DNA from: an uncultured Eubacteriales bacterium
Lineage (GTDB): Bacteria; Bacillota; Clostridia; Oscillospirales; Acutalibacteraceae
Direction: 5' to 3'
Length of the DNA: 5,064 bases
NCBI GenBank assembly: GCA_900313125.1
Contig: OMPZ01000042.1
Location: forward strand, 1 to 5,064
Shown here: positions 1-5,064 of the stretch, piece by piece
How positions within the stretch are numbered: the first letter of the stretch is position 1
Layout: every line of letters begins with the position of its first letter
The notes under the pieces: model-generated
Told to the model about the DNA's origin: nothing
Seen by the model: only the letters and a program-made list of their open reading frames with translations
Databases searched by the model: none
Translations under genes and position numbers: made by a program

Positions 1-570
1 ATGTCGCTTTGCAAGCACTTCAACGTTGACAAAAATAAGCGCATAAGCAGCCTGCCGCTTTCGTGCAGGAAAAAGATAGCGATCGTCATCGCGCTCATGG
101 GCAACCCGAAGCTCGTTATCATGGACAACGCGTTCGTAGCCCTCGACAAGGACACGAAAAACAAGCTCGCGCATTATCTTCTCGACCTCAACAAGGAGGG
201 CGTTACCGTCGTTATCAGCGACAGGAACATCGACCTTCTCCAGCAGATATGCTCGCGTATCGCGATAATGAGAAAAGGCTCGCTGCTTGAGATCTCCGAG
301 AAGAAGGTGCTGCTGAAGAGCGACACAAGGCGCGTAAGCGTAAAAACGAGCGACGACCTTTCCGCGCTCTACACGCTGTTCCGCATAACGGAGGTAACTG
401 AGGACAACGGCTACATCTCGTTCCTTTACAAAAAGGATATCAACGATCTTGTCGGCGCGCTCACGCATTATCGGCTCGACGACCTTCAGATCACGCTGCC
501 GTCGCTCGGCGACGCGCTCGTGCGCTATTACGAGAAAAAGCTCGAGCAGGAAAACGGAGGTGAAAACTGA
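1..570 (+). CDS. ABC transporter ATP-binding subunit, C-terminal part, degenerate active site (5' partial)
   Basis: This is the C-terminal part of an ABC ATPase of the kind paired with ABC-2 permeases. The reading frame is open at the window edge, and the first visible residues align just before the signature motif, so the ATG at base 1 is probably an internal Met; Walker A and the Q-loop lie upstream, outside the window. Visible residues: a signature region at 17-25 (SLPLSCRKK, where relatives have SxGMKQR), Walker B at 37-42 (KLVIMD), a D-loop at 47-49 (ALD), and an H-loop position at 73-75 (SDR, where relatives have SSH). The residue after the Walker B Asp is Asn43 rather than the catalytic Glu. 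Residues 105-189 form the variable C-terminal region and end in the familiar LGDALVRYYEK segment. The permease gene follows with a one-base overlap, implying translational coupling and a shared membrane complex. The transported substrate cannot be read from sequence. The family call is firm; ATPase activity is doubtful. Confidence 0.88.
   Translation: MSLCKHFNVDKNKRISSLPLSCRKKIAIVIALMGNPKLVIMDNAFVALDKDTKNKLAHYLLDLNKEGVTVVISDRNIDLLQQICSRIAIMRKGSLLEISEKKVLLKSDTRRVSVKTSDDLSALYTLFRITEVTEDNGYISFLYKKDINDLVGALTHYRLDDLQITLPSLGDALVRYYEKKLEQENGGEN
556..563 (+). promoter_or_regulatory. Ribosome binding site of the permease gene
   Basis: GGAGGTGA lies inside the last codons of the ATPase gene and six bases before the ATG at 570. 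It is a near-perfect Shine-Dalgarno sequence and fixes the start of the permease gene. The stop and start share one base (TGATG), which favours coupled translation. Confidence 0.85.
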
Positions 571-1397
571 TGAACGAATATTTTTCAATGCCCATGCTCG
601 GCTATAAGCTCCGGGGCAGAACAAAAAATTTCCTTGTATGGTCAACGATCTCGCTGTGCCTGTTCATTCTGATAATCGTCATGTTTTCAAATCTGCTGAG
701 CGCGGGTCTGCCTGATTTCGTGACCGACATGGTCGCAAGTATGCCGGGCGCCGTCTCGGGTGAGGCGGGAGCTGTGAACACGCCCGACTTCAAGGACTTC
801 GGCGTGAACTTCGGCGTTTGTATGCAGCTCATGCTGATAGTCGGCTGCATTTACGCAAGCTACCTCGGCGCGTCGGCGAATACGAACGGCCGCGGCGACA
901 GCGACATCACGTTCATCTATTCGCTGCCTGTGTCGCGAGTGTGCGCTGTGCTGACGAGCTTTGCCGCTCAGATCGCAACGCTGTTTTTCCACAACATCGT
1001 GGTCGCGCTTGTGGGCGTGGCTGTGCTCTATTCAAACAACAAAATGGACTACATCGGCAGGGTGTTCCTCGCCGTTGGTGCATTTTTCCTTATCGAGATC
1101 ATATATCTCGCGATCTCGTTTTTGCTCGCAACATTTATGAACAGCGGCTCGCAGGCGTCGTCGATATCTGCGGTCGTAGTTACGGTAACGGTGCTGTTCG
1201 GCATCATCGGCTCGATGGCCGATACGCTCGGCGCGCTGAAAATACTTTCGCCCTACACCTACATCAGCGTGTTCGGGATAATCTCGGGCGAAAGCAGAAT
1301 GTACGTTCTCGGTATCGCGGCGGGGCTTTTGATGGCTGTTGTAAGCCTTGTTATCAGCGTCGTGAGATACGACAGGATAGACCTGATACTTGACTGA
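570..1397 (+). CDS. ABC-2-type transporter permease subunit
   Basis: A 275-residue integral membrane protein, the likely channel-forming partner of the preceding ATPase. Hydrophobic segments fall at roughly 21-42, 82-103, 125-153, 163-187, 197-217 and 244-265, giving the six-helix layout of ABC-2 permeases. Between helices 2 and 3 the segment at 108-123 (GRGDSDITFIYSLPVS) matches the conserved cytoplasmic stretch of this family, usually seen as E..GT..fLLslPvSR, which contacts the ATPase. The segment LSPYTYISVFG at 226-236 is also typical of the last extracytoplasmic loop. The large loop at about 43-81 is predicted to face outside. The start is set by the strong ribosome binding site six bases upstream. 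Length is normal for the family. Family members export drugs, peptides, lipids or polysaccharides; nothing here identifies the substrate. Confidence 0.87.
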   Translation: MNEYFSMPMLGYKLRGRTKNFLVWSTISLCLFILIIVMFSNLLSAGLPDFVTDMVASMPGAVSGEAGAVNTPDFKDFGVNFGVCMQLMLIVGCIYASYLGASANTNGRGDSDITFIYSLPVSRVCAVLTSFAAQIATLFFHNIVVALVGVAVLYSNNKMDYIGRVFLAVGAFFLIEIIYLAISFLLATFMNSGSQASSISAVVVTVTVLFGIIGSMADTLGALKILSPYTYISVFGIISGESRMYVLGIAAGLLMAVVSLVISVVRYDRIDLILD

Positions 1398-1410
1398 CGG
1401 ACAGATTAAA

Positions 1411-1830
1411 ATGGATAAAAGATTGAAAGCGATGATCTGCTCGGTATTCCTTATTTTAGGCTTGGTGTTTGCGTTCGGAGTTCCCGCGATCATCGGCGCT
1501 GTAACGGGGAAATGTACGCTCGAGGTCCAGGCAACGGTCGCGGATATGGTCGTGAAAGACGACGGCGACGGCACAATGTATTCGGCGGTTTACGAATATG
1601 TGGTCAACGGCGAAGAGTTTCGCGTCACATCGAACGCCTCCACAAGCTGGCAGCCGAAGATAGGCGAGACAAAGACGATCAAGGTCGATCCCGACGACCC
1701 CGAAAATATGACAGACCCGCAGGTCATGGGATTCATCGTGAAGATATTCCGCGGCGTCGGCTACGCGTTTTTAGGAGTGTTCCTTATACTTCTTATTTTT
1801 GTAAGGTCAAAGAAAATTATAGGATATTGA
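1411..1830 (+). CDS. DUF3592-like two-helix membrane protein
   Basis: A 139-residue protein with one N-terminal helix (about 7-30, preceded by the basic MDKRLK) and one C-terminal helix (about 107-131, followed by RSKK). Between them is a soluble, probably extracytoplasmic domain at 31-106. That domain has the pattern of DUF3592 proteins: a strand carrying YSAVYEYVVNGEEFRV (57-72), then GETKTIKVDPDDPENM (85-100), the usual G..v.V.ydP.nPe. motif. The function of the family is unknown. The gene starts 13 bases after the permease stop and is probably co-transcribed with it. I prefer the ATG at 1411 because the product then begins with a short basic segment before the helix, although its ribosome binding site is poor (GGA at 1399-1401). 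A TTG at 1390, overlapping the permease, would add seven residues and is the alternative. It may be an accessory factor of the transporter, but only position suggests this. Confidence 0.75.
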   Translation: MDKRLKAMICSVFLILGLVFAFGVPAIIGAVTGKCTLEVQATVADMVVKDDGDGTMYSAVYEYVVNGEEFRVTSNASTSWQPKIGETKTIKVDPDDPENMTDPQVMGFIVKIFRGVGYAFLGVFLILLIFVRSKKIIGY

Positions 1831-1840
1831 GGATGATTTC

Positions 1841-1871
1841 AGAGACTCATTTCGGTGAGTCTCTTTCTGTT
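1841..1871 (+). terminator. Probable Rho-independent terminator with UUCG loop
   Basis: AGAGACTCA (1841-1849) pairs perfectly with TGAGTCTCT (1856-1864). A T-G wobble at 1850/1855 then closes a TTCG tetraloop, a very stable RNA loop. The downstream TTCTGTT is a short and imperfect T-tract, so termination may be partial. The hairpin starts ten bases after the DUF3592 stop codon and separates the transporter block from the translation block. It could also act as a leader or processing hairpin if transcription continues through it. Confidence 0.72.
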
Positions 1872-1893
1872 AGATTTATGGCAAATTTATTTT

Positions 1894-1901
1894 AGAGGTG
1901 A
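1894..1901 (+). promoter_or_regulatory. Ribosome binding site of tmcAL
   Basis: AGAGGTGA precedes two adjacent in-frame start codons, TTG at 1908 (six bases away) and GTG at 1911 (nine bases away). No ATG lies near, so this site decides that the gene uses a non-ATG start. Spacing fits either codon. Confidence 0.75.
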
Positions 1902-1907
1902 GCAGAG

Positions 1908-3089
1908 TTGGTGACTGCCGGTATCGTGTCCGAGTTTGATCCGTTTCACAACGGGCATAAATATCTTGTAGAAAAGACACGCGAAAACGGCGCGACACAC
2001 GTTATGACCGTGATGAGCGGCAGCTTTTTGCAGCGCGGAGAGTGCGCTGTGCTCGGCAAATATCCACGGGCAAAGGCGGCTGTTTTAGGCGGCGTTGACC
2101 TTGTGCTTGAGCTGCCGCAGATATACGCCTGCTCAAGCGCGCAGCGGTTCGCGTCTGGTGCGGTAAACACACTTGCGGCGTGCGGCTGTGTGGACAGACT
2201 TAGCTTCGGGTCGGAGTGCGGCGACAAAAACGCGCTTATGCGTGCCGCCGATACTCTTTCAAGGCTCGATGTTTCGGAGTATACCTCTCAGGGGTTCAGC
2301 TATCCGCGAGCGGCTCAGGCTGCTGCCGAGAAAAGCGGAGATGCTGATATCGTACCGATATTCTCATCGCCGAACGATACGCTTGCCGCGGAGTATATCA
2401 GGGCAGCTAAAGGACGGCTCAATATATTTGCCGTAAAGCGCACCGCACCTCACAACGGCGGCAGCGAGGGCGTATTCATTTCAGCTATGGCAATACGCCG
2501 GATGATGATGCAAAACGACAACACTTATCTGAAGTATATTCCCGAATCAACGGCGGATATTATCTTACAGGAGACGAAAAACGGCGGCTGCCCGGCGGCG
2601 CTTGAAAATAACGAGCGCGGTGTGCTGACGGTCTTGCGGAGAATGACGGCGGAGGACTTCGCCAAGCTTCCCGATGTGTCCGAGGGGCTTGAAAACAGGA
2701 TCACAAGGGCGGTTCGTGAGAACGATACCCTCGAGGGTATTATCTCGGCGGTCAAGTGCAAACGATACACGCGCGCGAGGATATGCCGCGTTATCGCGTG
2801 CGCCTATCTCGGGATAACTGCCGAAATGCCCGATATGCCGCCGCAGTATATAAGAGTTCTTGCGTTCAACGACAAGGGCGCGGAGGTTTTAAAAGCTATG
2901 AAAAAAACGGCGCGGCTGCCGATACTTACGGTGGCGCGCGATTTTGGAAGGCTGAATGACAGCGCCGCGAAAATGCTTGCCGCCGATATTCGCGCGACCG
3001 AGCTTTTCGGGCTTTGCACGCCGACCTTGCAGGGGTGCGGCACAGACCACTACACGGGCGCGATATATATTGATAAACAGGGAGGATAA
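1908..3089 (+). CDS. tmcAL: tRNA(Met) cytidine acetate ligase TmcAL (YlbM family)
   Basis: A cytoplasmic enzyme that, in characterised Firmicute members, uses ATP and acetate to form acetyl-adenylate and acetylates the wobble cytidine C34 of elongator tRNA-Met (ac4C), preventing misreading of AUA. Visible support: an N-terminal nucleotidyltransferase fold with the HIGH-type motif FDPFHNGH (10-17); a conserved stretch at 51-70 with KYPRAKAAVLGGVDLVLELP; FGSECGD (100-106); SPNDTLAAEYIRA (154-166); and ISAMAIRR (191-198), the usual S.T.IR-like segment. The C-terminal half (about 205-393) is the helical tRNA-binding part. At 393 residues it is close to the usual length of about 400. The start is TTG 1908 or GTG 1911, one codon apart. 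Its stop lies one base before the hflX start, and the hflX ribosome binding site is inside its 3' end, so the two genes are almost certainly one transcript. The identification is strong from the motifs and overall pattern. Confidence 0.93.
   Translation: MVTAGIVSEFDPFHNGHKYLVEKTRENGATHVMTVMSGSFLQRGECAVLGKYPRAKAAVLGGVDLVLELPQIYACSSAQRFASGAVNTLAACGCVDRLSFGSECGDKNALMRAADTLSRLDVSEYTSQGFSYPRAAQAAAEKSGDADIVPIFSSPNDTLAAEYIRAAKGRLNIFAVKRTAPHNGGSEGVFISAMAIRRMMMQNDNTYLKYIPESTADIILQETKNGGCPAALENNERGVLTVLRRMTAEDFAKLPDVSEGLENRITRAVRENDTLEGIISAVKCKRYTRARICRVIACAYLGITAEMPDMPPQYIRVLAFNDKGAEVLKAMKKTARLPILTVARDFGRLNDSAAKMLAADIRATELFGLCTPTLQGCGTDHYTGAIYIDKQGG
3079..3085 (+). promoter_or_regulatory. Ribosome binding site of hflX
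   Basis: AGGGAGG lies five bases before the ATG at 3091, within the last codons of tmcAL. It selects this start over upstream in-frame candidates: the hflX frame stays open back to 2956, but that stretch merely overlaps tmcAL and does not resemble an HflX N-terminus. Confidence 0.82.
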
Positions 3090-3090
3090 T

Positions 3091-4338
3091 ATGGAATACT
3101 ACGAAAACGAACAAAAGCCGCAGCGCGCGCTGCTCATCAGCGTGGACTACGGCGCGTTCGACGCCGAGGCGTCGATGGAGGAGCTGTACGCACTCGCCGA
3201 AAGCGCGGGCGCACAGGTCGTCGGCTCTATGATACAAAAGCTTGAAAAGCCCGTCTCCGCCACATACGTCGGTACTGGCAGACTTGAAGAGATAGCAGGT
3301 ATGTGCGAGGGCGGCGATATCGACCTTATCATCGCCGACGACGAGCTTACCCCGGTGCAGATACGTCAGATAGAGGACGCGACCGACGTGCGCGTTATCG
3401 ACCGCACGATGCTTATACTTGACATTTTCGCTCTGCGAGCAAACTCGAAGGAGGGCAAGCTCCAGGTCGAAACGGCGCAGCTTCGCTATATGCTGCCGCG
3501 CCTTACGGGTAAGGGCGTCCAGATGTCAAGGCTCGGCGGCGGCATCGGAACGAGAGGTCCCGGTGAAAGCAAGCTCGAAACAGACCGCCGCCATATCAGA
3601 CGTAAGCTCGAAGCGCTTGAAGAAAAGCTCGACGAGATCGAAAAGCGACGCGAACAGCTCAGGAAAAGGCGAAAGAAGGACGGCGTTATCACGGCGGCGA
3701 TAGTCGGCTATACGAACGCCGGGAAGTCAACGCTGATGAATTTCCTCACCGACGCGGGCGTTTTGGAGAAGGATCAGCTTTTCGCGACGCTTGACCCGAC
3801 CTCGCGCGCGCTAAAGCTGCCAAACGGCGTGACCGTCATGCTTATCGACACGGTAGGCTTCGTGCGCCGTCTGCCGCACCATCTTGTCAAGGCGTTCCGT
3901 TCAACGCTCGAAGAAGCGGCGTCCGCCGACATCATCATAAACGTGTGCGACGCGTCGAGCGACGAAGCGCTTTTGCACCTCGACGTTACGAAAAAGCTGC
4001 TTGAAGAGCTGGGCTGCGCCGACACGCCGATCATCACGGTGTTCAACAAAAGCGACCTTGTAGAGTCGATCGCCGATATCCCGAGCATCTCGGGCGGCGT
4101 TCGGATAAGCGCGAAAAAGGGCACGGGCATCGACGCTCTGCTCGCGGCGATAGAGGATAATCTTCCGGTAAGAATGCACAGAGTCAGGCTGCTTTTGCCG
4201 TTTGCAAAAACAGGGCTTACAGCCGAGATACGGCGCAGCGGCACGCTTTTTTCGGAGGAATACACGCCCGACGGAGTAGAGGTGGACGCGCTCGTAGACG
4301 ACCGTCTTTACGCGGTCGTCAGGGAGTATGAAAAATAG
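3091..4338 (+). CDS. hflX: Ribosome-associated GTPase HflX
   Basis: A 415-residue GTPase that binds the large ribosomal subunit; in characterised bacteria HflX splits stalled or stress-arrested 70S ribosomes. Domain order: an N-terminal HflX domain (about 11-105, including YVGTGRLEE at 59-67 and IADDELTPVQIRQIE at 81-95); the conserved linker RLGGGIGTRGPGESKLETDR (147-166); a basic, charged coiled-coil-like helix (about 168-196); then the G domain with G1 GYTNAGKS (206-213), the G2/switch I region FATLDPTSR (231-239), G3 DTVGF (253-257), G4 NKSD (319-322) and G5 SAKKG (340-344). A short C-terminal domain (about 360-415) carries the usual LP...G.....R. pattern. All nucleotide-binding motifs are intact and the length is typical. 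It sits between tmcAL (one-base gap) and a DUF951 gene (15-base gap). No specific regulatory site is visible upstream. Confidence 0.96.
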   Translation: MEYYENEQKPQRALLISVDYGAFDAEASMEELYALAESAGAQVVGSMIQKLEKPVSATYVGTGRLEEIAGMCEGGDIDLIIADDELTPVQIRQIEDATDVRVIDRTMLILDIFALRANSKEGKLQVETAQLRYMLPRLTGKGVQMSRLGGGIGTRGPGESKLETDRRHIRRKLEALEEKLDEIEKRREQLRKRRKKDGVITAAIVGYTNAGKSTLMNFLTDAGVLEKDQLFATLDPTSRALKLPNGVTVMLIDTVGFVRRLPHHLVKAFRSTLEEAASADIIINVCDASSDEALLHLDVTKKLLEELGCADTPIITVFNKSDLVESIADIPSISGGVRISAKKGTGIDALLAAIEDNLPVRMHRVRLLLPFAKTGLTAEIRRSGTLFSEEYTPDGVEVDALVDDRLYAVVREYEK

Positions 4339-4341
4339 ATC

Positions 4342-4346
4342 GGAGG
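4342..4346 (+). promoter_or_regulatory. Ribosome binding site of the DUF951 gene
   Basis: GGAGG starts four bases after the hflX stop and lies seven bases before the ATG at 4354. It is well placed and confirms that the short reading frame is a real gene with its own translation start. Confidence 0.8.
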
Positions 4347-4353
4347 CGGCGTT

Positions 4354-4545
4354 ATGGACGTAAGGGTCGGCGACGTGCTGACGTTAAAAAAACCACACCC
4401 GTGCGGCGGCAGAGACTTTGACGTTCTGCGCGTCGGCATGGATTTCAGGATAGTCTGCAAAAAATGCGGACGCGAGGTCATGGTACCTCGCTCCAAAATA
4501 GAAAAAAATATCAAAAAAATAATCAGAGCGGAGGATAACGAATAA
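4354..4545 (+). CDS. DUF951 family small protein, possible zinc binder
   Basis: A 63-residue protein matching the DUF951 family (B. subtilis YyzM type). The family hallmarks are all present: VGDVLTLKKPHPCGG (5-19), VGMDFRIVCKKCGR (27-40) and VPRSKIEKNIKKII (44-57). His15/Cys17 and the Cys35-x-x-Cys38 pair could form a metal site; zinc binding is inference. The C-terminal tail is strongly basic, which would suit RNA or ribosome contact, but no function is established to my knowledge. It begins 15 bases after hflX with a good ribosome binding site, and its stop is followed after one codon by the prfA start in the same frame. The position between two translation genes suggests a translation-linked role. 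Family assignment is strong and function unknown. Confidence 0.88.
   Translation: MDVRVGDVLTLKKPHPCGGRDFDVLRVGMDFRIVCKKCGREVMVPRSKIEKNIKKIIRAEDNE
4530..4534 (+). promoter_or_regulatory. Candidate ribosome binding site of prfA with long spacing
   Basis: GGAGG lies within the last codons of the DUF951 gene, 14 bases before the prfA ATG at 4549. That is longer than the other sites in this window (five to seven bases for the ATG starts). No start codon is closer, and the in-frame TAA at 4543 rules out an upstream extension, so initiation may rely on coupling to DUF951 translation. Confidence 0.6.
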
Positions 4546-4548
4546 TCT

Positions 4549-5064
4549 ATGTTCGATCAGCTTGATGTATTTGAAAAAAGAGCGGAGGAGCTCAATCAGC
4601 GGCTTTTCGACCCGAGCGTCGCCGCCGACGCCGAAGGCTACGCGAAGATAATGAAGGAGCTTTCCGAAATAACGCCGATAGTCGAGAAGTACGGCGAATA
4701 TAAAGCGGCGGTCAAGTCCGAGAGCGACGCGAAGCAAATGCTTGCAGAGGGCGCGGACGACGAGCTGCGCGAGCTTCTCAACGAGGAGCTGCAAACGGCG
4801 GCTCGTGATATCGAGAAAACGAGCGAGGAGCTGAAAATCCTTCTGCTGCCGAAGGACCCGAACGACGAGCGAAACGTCATCGTCGAGATACGAGCCGGCG
4901 CGGGCGGCGAGGAGGCGGCGCTGTTTGTGTCGTCGCTTTTCAGAATGTACTCGATGTACGCCGAAAAGCGCGACTTTAAAACGGAGCTTATAAACGCGAA
5001 CGAAACGGAGCTTGGCGGCTATCGCGCGGTGTCGTTCATGGTAAACGGCAGCGGCGCGTATTCA
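4549..5064 (+). CDS. prfA: Peptide chain release factor 1 (N-terminal part, cut by window end)
   Basis: The first 172 codons of release factor 1, the cytoplasmic protein that reads UAA and UAG stop codons and triggers peptide release. Residues 1-105 are the charged helical N-terminal domain (FEKRAEELNQRLFDP at 8-22). The diagnostic segment RAGAGGEEAALFVSSLFRMY (115-134) has the RF1 form; RF2 has a different residue pattern here. GGYRAVSFMVNGSGAYS (156-172) follows and normally leads directly into the LK.E.GVHRVQRVP region. The decoding loop (PxT) and the catalytic GGQ motif lie beyond the window, so their integrity cannot be judged; full-length RF1 is about 355-360 residues. ATG 4549 is the only plausible start, because a TAA is two codons upstream in frame. 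It is probably co-transcribed with the DUF951 gene and hflX. The methyltransferase gene prmC, often beside prfA, is not upstream here and could lie downstream. Confidence 0.95.
   Translation, partial: MFDQLDVFEKRAEELNQRLFDPSVAADAEGYAKIMKELSEITPIVEKYGEYKAAVKSESDAKQMLAEGADDELRELLNEELQTAARDIEKTSEELKILLLPKDPNDERNVIVEIRAGAGGEEAALFVSSLFRMYSMYAEKRDFKTELINANETELGGYRAVSFMVNGSGAYS

Noticed and set aside
1..3. The ATG at base 1 as the true start of the ATPase gene
   Set aside because: The encoded sequence begins just before the signature motif, so Walker A and the Q-loop would be missing. The coincidence of ATG with the window edge is better explained by an internal Met codon.
818..1393. A 191-codon plus-strand open frame inside the permease gene
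   Set aside because: It overlaps the clearly conserved permease in another frame, is Arg/His-rich as expected from a GC-rich shifted frame, has no family resemblance and no ribosome binding site that decides a start.
1032..1574. A 180-codon minus-strand open frame
   Set aside because: It is antisense to the permease and DUF3592 genes, both supported by family features; the composition is that of a shadow frame and no recognisable domain is visible.
1799..1828. A possible promoter: TTGTAA (1799-1804) and GATATT (1823-1828) with an 18-base gap
   Set aside because: Only four of six bases match each consensus, and it overlaps the end of the DUF3592 gene in an AT-rich stretch where such matches occur by chance. 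It stays a weak candidate for driving tmcAL.
2956..3090. An N-terminal extension of HflX by 45 codons
   Set aside because: The frame is open, but the stretch lies within tmcAL coding sequence and does not resemble an HflX N-terminus. The ATG at 3091 has a strong ribosome binding site five bases upstream.
3774..4265. A 163-codon minus-strand open frame
   Set aside because: It is antisense to the HflX G domain, whose motifs are all intact. The Ser/Arg-rich translation has no recognisable pattern.
3091..4338. HflX as part of a phage or mobile defence module
   Set aside because: All motifs are those of housekeeping HflX, the neighbours are core translation genes, and no integrase, transposase, repeats or attachment-like sites are present.

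Overview
The window looks like chromosomal DNA of a Gram-positive Firmicute, most likely a clostridial gut-type organism (Oscillospiraceae/Ruminococcaceae-like). The reasons are the strong GGAGG-type ribosome binding sites, TTG/GTG start use, tightly packed co-directional genes, a moderately high GC content with many GCG/CGC/GAC codons, and a TmcAL gene (the Firmicute route to ac4C in elongator tRNA-Met) next to a DUF951 gene. The taxonomic placement is inference; there is no rRNA or other marker here to fix it.

All six genes lie on the plus strand, in two blocks. Block 1 (1-1830) is the 3' end of an ABC transporter operon: the C-terminal part of an ATP-binding subunit (N-terminus outside the window), a six-helix ABC-2-type permease that overlaps it by one base, and a small two-helix DUF3592-type membrane protein. 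A nine-base-pair hairpin with a UUCG loop at 1841-1864 probably terminates this block.

Block 2 (1908-5064) is a translation-centred gene string: tmcAL (tRNA-Met cytidine acetate ligase), hflX (ribosome-associated GTPase), a 63-residue DUF951 protein with a possible zinc-binding Cys/His set, and the first 172 codons of prfA (release factor 1), cut by the window end. Gaps between genes are 1, 15 and 3 bases, so co-transcription is likely. The shared theme is decoding accuracy at AUG/AUA codons, rescue of stalled ribosomes, and termination.

No RNA gene, mobile element, CRISPR array or long repeat was seen, and no intergenic stretch exceeds 80 bases. The content is mostly ordinary. The most unusual point is that the ABC ATPase has lost the catalytic Glu after Walker B, the H-loop His and a recognisable signature motif, so it is probably a non-hydrolysing or regulatory subunit. 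Second is the position of the uncharacterised DUF951 protein between hflX and prfA. I did not find a convincing undescribed system.
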